A stretch of DNA of 64,000 bases from Caulobacter endophyticus (GTDB lineage: Bacteria > Pseudomonadota > Alphaproteobacteria > Caulobacterales > Caulobacteraceae). The notes beneath the pieces were generated by a model. The model was not told where the DNA came from. It ran no database searches and worked only from the letters and a program-made list of their open reading frames with translations. Numbering within the stretch: position 1 is the stretch's first letter; each line of letters starts with the position of its first letter. Positions 33,039-43,520 of this stretch are shown here, one piece after another. Position numbers and translations under genes: made by a program. The stretch lies in assembly GCF_003116815.1 (NCBI RefSeq), contig NZ_QDKQ01000071.1:1-64000 (forward strand), given 5' to 3'.

Positions 33039-33151
33039 ATTCCAGTTTCCCTGAAGTCGTCCCTGGCGGCCCGGCGACCGTGCCGATCCCGCCGCCGAGG
33101 ACACGGCCGCGTGGGGATACGCGCGCCGCACTCGCAACAGGGGATATGGCG

Positions 33152-36100
33152 ATGACGTTCATGAGAAGGCTTTCGACCGGCGCCGCGATTGGGGTGATCG
33201 CGATGGCGGCCGCGCCCGCGGTGGTCCAGGCCCAGGTGATCACCGGCGCGATCCAGGGGCGGCTGACCGACGAGGCCGGCGCGCCCGTGGCCGGCGCCCA
33301 GGTGACCATCGTCCACGCGCCCTCGGGCACGACGACGACGGCGACCACCAGCGCCGACGGCGCCTTCTCAGCCCGCAACCTGCGTCCGGGCGGTCCCTAT
33401 CGGGTGACGGCCAACTCGGAGACCTACGGCGCCAAGACCGTCGAGGTGCCGGCGGTCAATACCGGCGACGCCTTCCAGCTGAACTTCGTCCTCGACGGCG
33501 GGGCCGTCGATGCGGTGGTCGTTACCGCCGCCTCGGTCGGCGCCAAGGACCTGAAGACCGGCCCCAGCTCCAACTTCAGCGCGGCCCAGATCCAGCTGGC
33601 CCCTTCGATCAGCCGCGACCTCAAGGACTTGGCGCGGATGAACCCGTTCGTGGCCATCGACTCCACCAACAGCAAGGCGCTGATCTGCGGCGGGGCCAAC
33701 AACCGCTCCAACTCGCTGACCATCGACGGCGTGCGCCAGAACGACGACTTCGGCCTGCAGGCCAACGGCTATCCGACCCAGCGCTCGCCGATCTCGATGG
33801 ACGTGGTCGAGACTCTGGGCGTCGAGCTGGCGCCCTATGACGTCAACTACGGCTCGTTCGGCGGCTGCACGATGAACGCCACGACCAAGTCGGGCGGCAA
33901 CGCCTTCCACGGCATGGTGTTCTTCGAGAACACCAACCAGAACCTGCAGGGCAAGAAGTTCGAGTACGACGACTTCCAGGACGGTTCGCGCCAGAAGCGC
34001 ACCCTGGGCGGCAAGTTCTCGGAAAAGACCTGGGGCGCCACCCTGACCGGCCCGATCATCAAGGATCGCCTGTTCTTCACCGCCAACTACGAGAAGTTCG
34101 AACGGGTCGAGCCGTCGCTGACCGGCCCGGTCGGTTCGGGCATGCCCAACGAGGTCCCCGGGGTCACCGTCGCCCAAGCCGAGCAGGTGCGCGAGATCAT
34201 CAAGCGCGTCTACGGCTACGATCCGCTGGGCTATTCAGCCTCGCAGTTCCGCAATCTGGATGAGAAGTACTTCATCAAGCTGGACTGGAACATCAGCGAG
34301 CGCCATCGCGCCACCGTCTCCTACCAGCGCACCTACGGCTCCAACCTCAACGCCTCGGGCAACACCCTGACGGGCGCCTCGACGTCGCTGGGCCTGCTGT
34401 CGAAGTGGATCGAGCGCGAGAACAATCTCGACGTCTACAAGGCCCAGCTGTTCTCGAACTGGACCGACAATTTCACCACCGAGCTGTCGGCCTCGTACAA
34501 GAAGATGGACAATCCCTCGACGCCGCTGGCCGGCACGGACTACGCCCAGTTCCGGGTGTTCGTGAACGGCGCGGGCGTTGGCCCCAGCATCTATGCCGGC
34601 ACCGACGCCTCCTACCAGGCCAACGAGCTGACCACCTATCTGCAGCAATACCGCGCCAAGGGCGTCTACACCCTGGGCGCCCACAAGATCACCGGCGGCT
34701 ACGAGCGCGAGGCCCTGAAGATCTGGGACGTCTTCGTCCAGAACGCCAACGGCGCCTATGTCTTCGACTCCATCGCCGACCTGGAGGCGCGCCGCGCCTC
34801 GTCGCTGGCCTACGCCAACGCCGGCGACAACATCAAGGCGCACGGCGGGGCCACGATCCACTCGGCCATGAACACCGTCTATCTCCAGGACGAGTGGGCG
34901 ATCCTGCCGAACCTGACCGTCAAGGCCGGCTTGCGCTACGACTGGTTCGAGCAGAGCGACAGCCCGCAGGCCAATCCGGTGATCCTGGCGCGCTATGGCC
35001 TCGACAACAGCGCCAATCTCGACGGCAAGCACCTGCTGCAGCCGCGCTTCGGCTTCAACTGGCAGCCCGATCAGACCCTGACCGTCTACGGGGGTGTCGG
35101 CCTGTTCGGCGGCGGCTCGCCCACGGTTTGGACGGCCAACACCTTCTACAACACCGGCATCGTGCTCGGTAACGTCAACTGCGCCCGCACCGCCACGGCC
35201 AGCGCCGCGTGCCTGGCGGGGCTGAACAATGTCGACGCCAAGGCCGTCAATCAGGCCGTCCAGCAGCTCAACACCGCCAGCGCGGCGACGGGGCAGGGGC
35301 TGACCAACATCCTCGATCCCGACTTCAAGCCGCAGTCGTCGTGGAAGGCCTCGATCGGCGTCCAGAAATACTTCGACCTGGGCCGCTTCGGCGGCGACGA
35401 CTGGCGGGTCAGCGCAGAGTATATCCGCACCGAGGTCAAGGACGCCGTCACCTGGCGCGATCTCTACAGCGAGGCAAATCCCGGTCCGGCAGCGCCCGAC
35501 GGTCGCCCGACCTTCCTGCGCGGCCGCGACAACCGCTACGATATCCTGGTCACCAACACCGGCAAGGGTCACACCGACCAGCTGGGCGTAGCGCTGGGCA
35601 AGCGGTGGTCCGACGGCTGGCTGGACGGCTTGGACGCCCAGCTGTCGCACACCTACATCAATTCCAAGGACGTCAATCCGGGCATCAGCACGGTGGCGGC
35701 GGCCAACTACAACGGCGTGGCGACCGACGATCCCAACGATCCGTCGCTGGCGACCTCCAACTACGAGTTCCGCAACCTCTCCAAGCTGTCGCTCAGCTAT
35801 CGCCGGGAGTTTTTCTCGGGCTACCGCACGGGGATCAGCCTGTTCGCCCAGCGCCGTTCGGGCCTGCCGTTCAGCTACACCTTCGACGTCGGCGCCAACG
35901 CCGCCCAGGCCGGCGATGTGCTGGTGGGTGAGAACGGCTCGAACGCCTCGCGCAATCGCCAGCTGCTCTATGTGCCCCAGACGGCAAGCGGCCTGGTCAC
36001 CGCCACCAGCGACCCGATCATCACCTATGCGCCCGGCTTCGACTTCGCCGCCTTCAACGCCTTCCTGCAGAAGACCGGCCTGATCGACTACGCGGGCAAG

Positions 36101-36445
36101 ATCACCCCGCGCAACGCCTTCAAGTCGCCGGAGGTCACCACGATCGACGTGCGGATCAGCCAGGAGGCTCCGGCCTTCTTCCCGCACGCGGCCAAGGCCG
36201 AGATCTATGTCGACATCGAGAACCTGGGGAACATGCTCAACAACAAGTGGGGCGTAATCCAGCAGGTGCCCAACCCCTACGTCTCGTCGAACATCGTGGT
36301 CCGCAACTGCCAGTTCGCCGGCGTCGGCTGCGCCGCAGGGCAGGGGAATTTCTACCAGTTCGACAAGTTCACGTCGAAGGCCGCCACCAGCTTCAACACC
36401 CAGTCCGTCTGGCAGGTGAAGCTCGGCGTCCGCTACAAGTTCTAG
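33152..36445 (+). CDS. TonB-dependent receptor with carboxypeptidase-regulatory-like N-terminal domain (Oar-like)
   Basis: A 1097-residue outer-membrane transporter. A signal peptide (residues 1-30, ending VVQAQ) precedes a CarboxypepD_reg-type beta domain (ITGAIQGRLTDEAGAPVAGAQV), a plug and a 22-strand barrel ending WQVKLGVRYKF. AGG-rich sequence (AGGGG) is 8 bases before the ATG at 33152; the ATG at 33146 is also possible. Members of this group import large or complex substrates such as oligosaccharides or peptides. It is under the GntR-type site array and followed 8 bases later by a Tat-exported amidohydrolase, suggesting import coupled to hydrolysis of one substrate. Confidence 0.92.
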   Translation: MTFMRRLSTGAAIGVIAMAAAPAVVQAQVITGAIQGRLTDEAGAPVAGAQVTIVHAPSGTTTTATTSADGAFSARNLRPGGPYRVTANSETYGAKTVEVPAVNTGDAFQLNFVLDGGAVDAVVVTAASVGAKDLKTGPSSNFSAAQIQLAPSISRDLKDLARMNPFVAIDSTNSKALICGGANNRSNSLTIDGVRQNDDFGLQANGYPTQRSPISMDVVETLGVELAPYDVNYGSFGGCTMNATTKSGGNAFHGMVFFENTNQNLQGKKFEYDDFQDGSRQKRTLGGKFSEKTWGATLTGPIIKDRLFFTANYEKFERVEPSLTGPVGSGMPNEVPGVTVAQAEQVREIIKRVYGYDPLGYSASQFRNLDEKYFIKLDWNISERHRATVSYQRTYGSNLNASGNTLTGASTSLGLLSKWIERENNLDVYKAQLFSNWTDNFTTELSASYKKMDNPSTPLAGTDYAQFRVFVNGAGVGPSIYAGTDASYQANELTTYLQQYRAKGVYTLGAHKITGGYEREALKIWDVFVQNANGAYVFDSIADLEARRASSLAYANAGDNIKAHGGATIHSAMNTVYLQDEWAILPNLTVKAGLRYDWFEQSDSPQANPVILARYGLDNSANLDGKHLLQPRFGFNWQPDQTLTVYGGVGLFGGGSPTVWTANTFYNTGIVLGNVNCARTATASAACLAGLNNVDAKAVNQAVQQLNTASAATGQGLTNILDPDFKPQSSWKASIGVQKYFDLGRFGGDDWRVSAEYIRTEVKDAVTWRDLYSEANPGPAAPDGRPTFLRGRDNRYDILVTNTGKGHTDQLGVALGKRWSDGWLDGLDAQLSHTYINSKDVNPGISTVAAANYNGVATDDPNDPSLATSNYEFRNLSKLSLSYRREFFSGYRTGISLFAQRRSGLPFSYTFDVGANAAQAGDVLVGENGSNASRNRQLLYVPQTASGLVTATSDPIITYAPGFDFAAFNAFLQKTGLIDYAGKITPRNAFKSPEVTTIDVRISQEAPAFFPHAAKAEIYVDIENLGNMLNNKWGVIQQVPNPYVSSNIVVRNCQFAGVGCAAGQGNFYQFDKFTSKAATSFNTQSVWQVKLGVRYKF

Positions 36446-36453
36446 AGGCCGAT

Positions 36454-37854
36454 ATGAGCGATCGCATGTTCAACACCCCCTCCATTTCCGCCGCCCCGAC
36501 GGCGGACCTGTCCCGCCGCGCCCTGCTGGGCGCGGGCGGCCTGGCGGCGGGGGCGCTTGGCCTTTCCGCCTCGGCCCCCTCGGCCGCCGCCGCCGCCCCG
36601 GCCAAGGGGCCGGTGGCGGGCGCGACCTACTTCCTGCGCAACGTCCGCCTGGAGACCGGCTACGAGCGCGAGGGCGACGAGGTCGTCGCCACCCGCACCG
36701 AACTGAAGACCATCAAGATCGAGAAGGGGACCATCGCCGCCGTCCTGCCGGCCGGCGCGGCGATCCCGCCCGGCGCGGTGGCGTACGACGCCGGCGGCCT
36801 TCTGATGCTGCCGTCGTTCCGCGACATGCACATCCACCTCGACAAGACCTTCTACGGCGGTCCCTGGCAGCCGCCGCGCAAGCGCAAGGGCGGCATCGCC
36901 GGTCAGATCAAGCTGGAACAGAAGCTGCTGCCCGAGCTGCTGCCGACGCTGGAGCCCCGCGCCGAGGCCCTGGTGGCGCTGCTGCAGGGCTATGGCACGA
37001 CCTTCGCCCGCAGCCAGTGCAATGTCGATCCGGTGATCGGGACCAAACACGTCGAGAAGCTCAAGGCCGCCCTCGACCGCCACCAGGCCGATTTCGGCTA
37101 CGAGATCGTCGCCTTCCCGCAGCACGGCTTCGCCAGCATTGGCCTGGAGCAGCAGATGCGCCAAGCGGTGCGGGCGGGCGCGGCCTATGTCGGCGGCATC
37201 GATCCCACCACGGTGGACGGCGGCATGGAGCGATCGGTCGATCTGATGATGCAAGTGGCGCTGGACGAGAAGGCCGGGGTGGACATCCACATCCACGAGC
37301 CGGGCGAAAGCGGCGTGGCCGCCATCTCGCGGATCACCGACATCACCGCCCGCAATCCGGCGCTGAAGGACAGGGTGACGATCAGTCACGGCTTTTCGTT
37401 GATGTCGCTGGAAAAGCCGGCCCTGACCGAGTTAGCCGGGCGCATGGCGGCGGCGGGCGTGTCGGTGGCCTCCACCGTGCCGTTCGGCGGCCGGGTGATG
37501 CCGATTCCGGGCCTGCAGGCGGCGGGCGTCAAGGTGTTCACCGGCACCGACAGCGTCATCGACCACTGGTCGGTGTTCGGCAGCGGCGACGTGCTCGAGA
37601 AGGCCAAGCTGGCCTGCCAGCTCTACGGCTGGTCGGACGAGCAGGCCATCGGCCAGGCCCTGAAGATCCCCACCGGCGGCATCACCCCGCTGTCGCCGAC
37701 GGGCGAGCAGCAGTGGCCCAAGGCCGGCGACGCGGCCGACTGCGTGTTCGTGGACGCGGCCAGTTCGGCCGAGGCGGTGGCGCGCCTGACGCCCCGCCAG
37801 GTCGTCCTGCATGGCGGCGTCGTGGCGGCGGGCGGCTTCAAGGCTCGCGCCTAG
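36454..37854 (+). CDS. Tat-exported amidohydrolase, cytosine-deaminase-like
   Basis: A 466-residue metal-dependent hydrolase. The leader has twin Arg in LSRRALLGAGG and an Ala-rich h-region. The TIM-barrel metal ligands are visible: H-x-H in RDMHIHLDKTF, His residues in DIHIHEPGES, His in ISHGFSL and the catalytic Asp in GTDSVIDHW. These are the features of the cytosine deaminase/isoguanine deaminase branch. It probably opens or deaminates a ring or amide compound in the periplasm. It is 8 bases after the TonB receptor and part of the GntR-linked cluster. The substrate is not known. Confidence 0.88.
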   Translation: MSDRMFNTPSISAAPTADLSRRALLGAGGLAAGALGLSASAPSAAAAAPAKGPVAGATYFLRNVRLETGYEREGDEVVATRTELKTIKIEKGTIAAVLPAGAAIPPGAVAYDAGGLLMLPSFRDMHIHLDKTFYGGPWQPPRKRKGGIAGQIKLEQKLLPELLPTLEPRAEALVALLQGYGTTFARSQCNVDPVIGTKHVEKLKAALDRHQADFGYEIVAFPQHGFASIGLEQQMRQAVRAGAAYVGGIDPTTVDGGMERSVDLMMQVALDEKAGVDIHIHEPGESGVAAISRITDITARNPALKDRVTISHGFSLMSLEKPALTELAGRMAAAGVSVASTVPFGGRVMPIPGLQAAGVKVFTGTDSVIDHWSVFGSGDVLEKAKLACQLYGWSDEQAIGQALKIPTGGITPLSPTGEQQWPKAGDAADCVFVDAASSAEAVARLTPRQVVLHGGVVAAGGFKARA

Positions 37855-38198
37855 AAAAAACGTTCCGCCCTGGAAAGGGCGAGGCGCTTGACGGCCGGGC
37901 GGACGCGGCGTCCGCCCGGCTATCGGCGTCAGAACCGGGGGCGCAAGCCCGCATCCTCCGTTTCCTGCGCAGCTAAAATCCTATAAAATAAGTAGAAATA
38001 TATCTTCTTGGCGATCTATGGGCTCGGCAGGCGCGTTGTCGGGATGAAGGAAATTCGTGCAAGCCATTGGGTAAAAACAGTTTGTTTCGGGCGCTTCCGG
38101 CGAATTGAACCTTACTCCGGCGATAGAAAAACTGGAGCGATAAGCGCCGCGGCCGGGCTTAAGGCGGCCCCACTGTTTGTTTCTGGGGCTTACCGTTC
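37855..38198. other. Intergenic region before the second TonB receptor
   Basis: A 344-base spacer. It holds a hairpin near its start (listed separately) and an AT-rich stretch at about 37976-38010 (aaaatcctataaaataag...) that probably contains the promoter of the next receptor gene. No copy of the ATCGTCNACGAT operator is seen here, so this receptor may be regulated differently. I see no gene. Confidence 0.5.
37894..37920 (+). terminator. Strong GC hairpin after the amidohydrolase
   Basis: GCCGGGCGGACGC pairs perfectly with GCGTCCGCCCGGC around one base, 40 bases after the stop. No T-tract follows. It is probably a transcription or mRNA 3' end structure. Confidence 0.5.
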
Positions 38199-40832
38199 AT
38201 GTCCAAGTCGACGCTCGCGCTCGCCGCGCTCTTCGCTTCCGCCGCTATCCCGACCCTCGTCCAGGCCCAGGCGGCCAACGCGCCCGCCGAGGCCTCCTCG
38301 ACAGCGGTCGACGAGCTGGTCGTCACCGGCACCAACATCCGCGGCGCTTCGGCCAAGGGCTTCAATCCGGTGCAGGTGATCGGCCTCGAGGAGGTCAAGA
38401 CCTCGGGCAAGGTGACGGTCGCCGACCTGCTGCGCTCGATCTCGGCCAACACCGGCAACTCGACCAACGAGACCAGCAACAGCGGCTGGGCCTCGGGCTC
38501 GGCCGGCATCGGCCTGCGCGGCCTGTCGCAGAAGAACACCCTGGTGCTGCTGAACGGCCGCCGCGTCGCCAACTACGGCTTCCCGTCCAACGGTCTGTCG
38601 GACACCTTCGTCAACCTGAACGCCCTGCCGCTTGTGGCCGTGCAGCGCATGGAGGTGCTGAAGGACGGCGCCTCGGCCATCTACGGCTCCGACGCCGTGG
38701 CCGGCGTGGTCAACATCATCACCCGCCAGAACTTCCAGGGCCTCGAAGGCGGCGCCACCTACGGCACGTCGAGCGAGGGCGGTCTGGACACCTGGCGCGG
38801 CAAGCTGGTCGGCGGCTTCGGCGATCTCGACGAGGACCGCTTCAACGTGCTGTTCAGCGTCGAGGCCTACACCCGCGATCGCCTAGACCAGGACGAGCGC
38901 GACCTGACCAGGTCGGGCGTCTACACTGGCCAGCCGGGCGGTCGCTGGAACGGCTGGAGCGCCAAGGGCGCCCGCTTCCTGGTGAACGGCACGTCGGTTC
39001 CATTCCTCGACGCGGCCGGCAACTGCCCCACCGGCATGGTCCGCACCGCCAGCGCGCCGATCGACGGCCTGCCCGGCGAGACCTGCGCCATCAACCTGTC
39101 GCCCTACACGACGCTGATCCCGTCGACCGACCGCTACCAGGGCTATGTCAGCGGCACGTACCGCGTGAGCGACAACGTCGAGCTCTTCGGCGAGGCGGTC
39201 TACAGCTACATCAAGGGCGCCTCGATCTTCGGCTCCAGCCCGTACTTCACGCTGGAAGGCGGCCGCTTCGCGCTGAACGCCACGACGGGCCTGGCCGAGC
39301 CGGTCTCCAACCTCCTGCCGGCGAACAACCCCTACAACCCCTACGGCGTGGCCACGCCGATCGAATACACCTTCTTCGACCTGGGTCAGTCGCTGAAGAC
39401 CAATGTCTCCAAGGCCTATCGCGTGCTCGGCGGCGTGCGCGGCAAGAACAAGCGGTTCGACTGGGAGTTCGCGGCCTTCGCTTCGGCCAGCGACGAGCGC
39501 GAGACGGTCGCGGCCGGCTTCGCCAACCGATGGGCCCTGGCCGACGCCCTGGCCAACGGCACGCTGAACCTGCACCAGCCGGAGGACACCCCCAAGGCCG
39601 TGCTGGACGCCATCCGCCTCAGCACCGTGCGTCCGGCCAAGTCGGAGCTTTACGGCGCCGACTTCAAGATCTCGGGCGAGCTGTTCGAACTGCCGGCCGG
39701 CCCGATCGGCTACGCGGCGGGCGTCGAGTACCGCAACGAGTCCCTGGTCTCGCGTAATCCCTGGCAGATCGATGCGGGCCTGCAGATCCGTCCGGCCATC
39801 GCCGCCGTCGATGGCGAGCGCGAGGTGGTCGCCGGTTATGTCGAGGCAAACATCCCGATCCTGTCGACCCTGGAGCTGCAGGTCGCCGGCCGTGGCGACC
39901 ACTACAGCGACTTCGGAAGCGCCTTCTCGCCCAAGGCTGGCGTGCGCTGGCGTCCGAACGACACGGTGACCCTGCGGGCCTCGGCCTCGCGCGGTTTCCG
40001 GGCGCCGTCGCTGTCGGAGAACTCGGCATCGACCAACATCTCCTATGGCACGGTGGTCGACCCCTACGATCCGGACCTGCCCGGTTCGCGCCAGAGCCCG
40101 ACCTTCTTCACCGTCGGCAACACTGACCTTGATCCCGAGCGCACGCGCTCGTTCAATGTCGGCGCGGTGTTCACCCCGTTGCGCGGCAGCCTGATCAGCA
40201 TCGACTGGTACAAGATCAAGCTCAGCAACCTGGTAGGCACTGGCAACACCACCTCGATCGTGCAGGGCAACAACCCGGTCGACGTGATCCGGGATTCCCG
40301 CGGCAAGCTGGTGGCGGTCTACAACCGCTATCAGAACCTCACCGAGCTCACGACCTCGGGCCTCGACATCGAGCTGGGCCAGAAGCTGAGCACCGAGGCC
40401 TATGGCGACTTCACCGTCTCCACCGCCTACACCCACGTCTTCGACTATCGCCGGCCAGTGACCCCGGGCGGCGCGCTGGTCAACTACGCAGGCAACAACC
40501 GCGGCGCGGTGCTGCCGGCCGACAAGGCCACCACGCGCCTGGGCTGGAGGATCTCCGACCTCGACGCCAACCTGACCTGGTACCACACCAGCGGCTACGA
40601 CCTGATCCCGGCCGTCGCCGGCCAGAGCCGCGTCGGCGCCTACGACCAGGTCGACCTCTATGTCGGCTGGTCGGGCTTCGAGAAGGTGACGATCTACGCC
40701 AAGGTCGAGAACGTCTTCGACGAGGCGCCGCCGCACGACGCCAACTTCCCCGGCATCCGTGCGCCGTACGACTTCAGCCAGTACGACCTGCGCGGCCGCT
40801 ATTTCCAAGTCGGCTTCGACTACCGCCTGTAA
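38199..40832 (+). CDS. TonB-dependent receptor
   Basis: An 877-residue outer-membrane receptor of the type common in caulobacters and sphingomonads. A signal peptide (ending LVQAQA) is followed by a TonB box region DELVVTGTNIRG, a plug with GLRGLSQKNTLVLLNGRRVANYG and MEVLKDGASAIYGSDAVAGVVNI, and a barrel ending GRYFQVGFDYRL. The substrate is unknown. The M14 peptidase gene follows after 24 bases, so a peptide-derived or amide substrate is possible. It has its own promoter region and may not belong to the GntR regulon. Confidence 0.93.
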   Translation: MSKSTLALAALFASAAIPTLVQAQAANAPAEASSTAVDELVVTGTNIRGASAKGFNPVQVIGLEEVKTSGKVTVADLLRSISANTGNSTNETSNSGWASGSAGIGLRGLSQKNTLVLLNGRRVANYGFPSNGLSDTFVNLNALPLVAVQRMEVLKDGASAIYGSDAVAGVVNIITRQNFQGLEGGATYGTSSEGGLDTWRGKLVGGFGDLDEDRFNVLFSVEAYTRDRLDQDERDLTRSGVYTGQPGGRWNGWSAKGARFLVNGTSVPFLDAAGNCPTGMVRTASAPIDGLPGETCAINLSPYTTLIPSTDRYQGYVSGTYRVSDNVELFGEAVYSYIKGASIFGSSPYFTLEGGRFALNATTGLAEPVSNLLPANNPYNPYGVATPIEYTFFDLGQSLKTNVSKAYRVLGGVRGKNKRFDWEFAAFASASDERETVAAGFANRWALADALANGTLNLHQPEDTPKAVLDAIRLSTVRPAKSELYGADFKISGELFELPAGPIGYAAGVEYRNESLVSRNPWQIDAGLQIRPAIAAVDGEREVVAGYVEANIPILSTLELQVAGRGDHYSDFGSAFSPKAGVRWRPNDTVTLRASASRGFRAPSLSENSASTNISYGTVVDPYDPDLPGSRQSPTFFTVGNTDLDPERTRSFNVGAVFTPLRGSLISIDWYKIKLSNLVGTGNTTSIVQGNNPVDVIRDSRGKLVAVYNRYQNLTELTTSGLDIELGQKLSTEAYGDFTVSTAYTHVFDYRRPVTPGGALVNYAGNNRGAVLPADKATTRLGWRISDLDANLTWYHTSGYDLIPAVAGQSRVGAYDQVDLYVGWSGFEKVTIYAKVENVFDEAPPHDANFPGIRAPYDFSQYDLRGRYFQVGFDYRL

Positions 40833-40856
40833 GCGTCCTCCGACCGAGTAGAAATC

Positions 40857-43463
40857 ATGTCCATCAAATCCTGGATCCGGAGCGCCGCCCCTGCGGCGCT
40901 CTTCGCCGCCGCCGTGGCCGGCGCCGGCCTTGTCGCGGCGCCCGCGGCCCTGGCCGCTCCGATCGGCTACTATTTTCCACAGGCCGCCTCGGCTGACCTC
41001 GACCCTGCGATCCCGACGCCGGAGACCTTCCTCGGCTATTCGATCGGTTCGCAGTACACGCGCCACGATCAGGTCGTGGCCTATCTGAAGGAACTCGACC
41101 GGCTCTCTGACCGGATCACGGTGCAGGAGACAGGGCGCACCTACGAGGGGCGTCCGCTGCTGGCGGTGATCGTCACCTCGACGGCCAACCAGGGACGCCT
41201 GGAAGAGCTGCGTCAGGCCCACGCCGCGCTGGCCGATCCGTCCGCGCCGCAGCCTGACCCCGCCAAGACGCCGGTGGTGGTCGGCCTCTATTACGGCGTC
41301 CACGGCAACGAGACTTCCAGCGGCGAGGCCGCGCTGCTGACGGCCTACTACCTGGTCGCCGGTCGTTCGGCCGAGGTGAACGAGTGGCTCGACAAGGCCG
41401 TGATCCTGATCGATCCGGTCCAGAACCCCGATGGCCGGGACCGCGCCGCCAACTGGCACAACGCCTGGAAGAGCAACCCGCCGGTCTCTGACCCGCTCGA
41501 TAAGGAGCATGTTGAGGCGTTTCCGATGGGACGCACCAACCACTACTTCACCGACCTCAACCGCGACTGGCTGGCCATCACCCAGGCCGAGACGCGGGCC
41601 AAGCTGAAGGTCTTCCATCGCTGGCTGCCCAACGTGCAGATCGACTTCCATGAGATGGGGACGGGCAGCACCTACTATTTCGAGCCGTCGCCGGCCAGCA
41701 TGGAAAGCCCGCTGCTGCCCAAGGCCTCGTACGAGTTCAACAAGGTGCTGGCCAAATACCATGCCAAGTCGCTCGATGACCTGGGCTCGCTCTACTACAC
41801 CGGCGAGAACTACGACAATTTCTCGGCCGTCTATGGCTCGACCTATCCTGACTTTCACGGCGGGGTCGGGGTGACGGTCGAGCAAGCCAGCTCTCGCGGC
41901 CTGGTGCAGGACGCTCCCGGCGGCAAGGTCGAGTTCCCGTTCACGATCCGCAACCAGGTGGCCACGGGCCTGGCATCGGTACGCGGCGGGGTGGCTGAGC
42001 GCGAGGGGCTGTTCAAGCTGCAACGCGACACCTTCCGCACGGCGGTGGAGGAGGGGCGGCGCTACAAGTACGCGGCCTTCGTATTCGGCGATCCGGCCGA
42101 TCCGGGCCTGTCCCGCCAGACCCTCGACCTGCTGCTCCAGCACGGGATCGAGGTCTACGCCCTCGCCGCGCCGGTTAGTATTGACGGCGTGACCTACGCG
42201 CCGGGCAGCGCCTGGATCGTGCCGTCGGCCCAGCCGCAGTTCCGCCTCGTCCATTCGATCTTCGAGCCGACGCCGCCGACCAGGGGCGGTGTCTATGGCA
42301 GCACCTCCTACGCCATAGCGCCGGCCTACAACCTGGGTGTCGGCCGCCTGTCCAAGGCGCCCGCGCTCGGCGCGGCGGTGACGGAGGTTCCGGCGGCGGC
42401 GGGAGGCGTGGTCGGGCCCGAGACGGCCTATGCCTATGCCGTCGACTGGCGCGACCTCAACGCGCCCAGGGTGCTGTCCAGCCTGCTGCAGCGGGGCGTG
42501 AAGGTGCGTGCGGCGTTCGACCCGTTCACCGCCGGCGTGCAGGGCGGCCAGGCGGCGTTCGGCCGCGGAACTCTGGTGGTGACCGCGGCCGGCCAGTCGC
42601 TGACCGTGGCCGAACTGCGCGCGGCGGTCGACAAGGCCTCGCGCGACGCCGGCGTCGTGGCCTACGTCCTGGCCTCGGGCCACAGCCTGTCGGGCGTGGA
42701 TCTGGGCAGCGAGAGCGTGCGCCCTGTGCGCACGCCCAGGATCGCGCTGGTGATGGGGGAGGGCGTCAACGCCACCGAGATCGGCTCGACCTGGTTCTCG
42801 CTCAGCGAACGCCTGGGCTTTCCGGCCACCAAGCTCGATCCGGCCCAACTGCGTCGCGCGCCGCTGGGGGGCTACAGCAGCATCGTGCTGGCCGGCGGTC
42901 GCTACGACGACTGGAGCGAGGACACGGTCGCGGCCCTGCGCCGCTGGGTGCAGGCGGGCGGCTCGCTGGTGACCTTCGGCGCGGCGTCCAGGTGGGCCGT
43001 GGCCAAGGGCCTGGCCGGTCCTGCGCCCAAGGCCGCCGAGCCCGAAGTCGCCAAGGCCGAGGAGCGGCAGGACTTCGCCCAGCGCCGCGACGCCCTGGCC
43101 GAGAAGCGCAGCGCCGGCAACGCCCTGTCAGCCGACGCCGACATCACCCATCCGCTGGCCTTTGGCCTGGCCAGGCGAGCGCTGTTCGTCAACAAGGAGA
43201 CCGACGTCGCCTTGTCGCCGGTGGCGGACGCCTTCTCGAACGTGGTGCGGATCGACGCCCAGCCGGTGGTCAACGGCTACCTGCCCGAAGGCTTGCGCAA
43301 GCAGGCGGCGGGGTCCGTCTGGGCGCAGGTCGCGCGTTCGGGCGAGGGCAATGTGGTGCTGTTCGCCGACGACCCGGCCCACCGCAAGTACTGGCTGGGA
43401 ACCGAGCGGCTGCTGATCAACAGCCTCTTCTTCGCCAATCAGCTGACGCCGTCGGTTCGATGA
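40857..43463 (+). CDS. Secreted M14-family zinc carboxypeptidase-like protein
   Basis: An 868-residue protein. A signal peptide covers residues 1-33. The M14 domain (about residues 50-360) has the zinc motif HGNE in YYGVHGNETSSGE, the third ligand His in QIDFHEMGTGS, and the catalytic Glu in VTVEQASSRG. The C-terminal half (about 400-868) lacks peptidase motifs and resembles a glutamine-amidotransferase-like fold, as in other long M14 proteins. It should cleave C-terminal residues from peptides, or gamma-glutamyl/peptidoglycan fragments, outside the cytoplasm. It lies 24 bases after the TonB receptor and ends at a convergent terminator. Confidence 0.9.
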   Translation: MSIKSWIRSAAPAALFAAAVAGAGLVAAPAALAAPIGYYFPQAASADLDPAIPTPETFLGYSIGSQYTRHDQVVAYLKELDRLSDRITVQETGRTYEGRPLLAVIVTSTANQGRLEELRQAHAALADPSAPQPDPAKTPVVVGLYYGVHGNETSSGEAALLTAYYLVAGRSAEVNEWLDKAVILIDPVQNPDGRDRAANWHNAWKSNPPVSDPLDKEHVEAFPMGRTNHYFTDLNRDWLAITQAETRAKLKVFHRWLPNVQIDFHEMGTGSTYYFEPSPASMESPLLPKASYEFNKVLAKYHAKSLDDLGSLYYTGENYDNFSAVYGSTYPDFHGGVGVTVEQASSRGLVQDAPGGKVEFPFTIRNQVATGLASVRGGVAEREGLFKLQRDTFRTAVEEGRRYKYAAFVFGDPADPGLSRQTLDLLLQHGIEVYALAAPVSIDGVTYAPGSAWIVPSAQPQFRLVHSIFEPTPPTRGGVYGSTSYAIAPAYNLGVGRLSKAPALGAAVTEVPAAAGGVVGPETAYAYAVDWRDLNAPRVLSSLLQRGVKVRAAFDPFTAGVQGGQAAFGRGTLVVTAAGQSLTVAELRAAVDKASRDAGVVAYVLASGHSLSGVDLGSESVRPVRTPRIALVMGEGVNATEIGSTWFSLSERLGFPATKLDPAQLRRAPLGGYSSIVLAGGRYDDWSEDTVAALRRWVQAGGSLVTFGAASRWAVAKGLAGPAPKAAEPEVAKAEERQDFAQRRDALAEKRSAGNALSADADITHPLAFGLARRALFVNKETDVALSPVADAFSNVVRIDAQPVVNGYLPEGLRKQAAGSVWAQVARSGEGNVVLFADDPAHRKYWLGTERLLINSLFFANQLTPSVR

Positions 43464-43470
43464 AGGATGG

Positions 43471-43506
43471 CCTTGGCGGGGCGGCTGTCGCCATGCCCCG
43501 CCAAGG
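43471..43506. terminator. Bidirectional hairpin between the M14 gene and the cupin gene
   Basis: CCTTGGCGGGGC and GCCCCGCCAAGG form a perfect 12-bp stem with a 12-base loop that can pair further (GGC-tgtc-GCC). It lies between convergent genes, 7 bases after one stop and 14 bases from the other. There is no T-tract. Confidence 0.6.
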
Positions 43507-43520
43507 TCCGCCGCGTCTCT

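Noticed and set aside
38883..42848. 1321-residue open frame on the minus strand opposite a TonB receptor and the M14 peptidase
   Set aside because: It is a GC-rich shadow frame with Arg/Gly/Asp/His-heavy composition and no domain. It overlaps two well-supported genes on the other strand.
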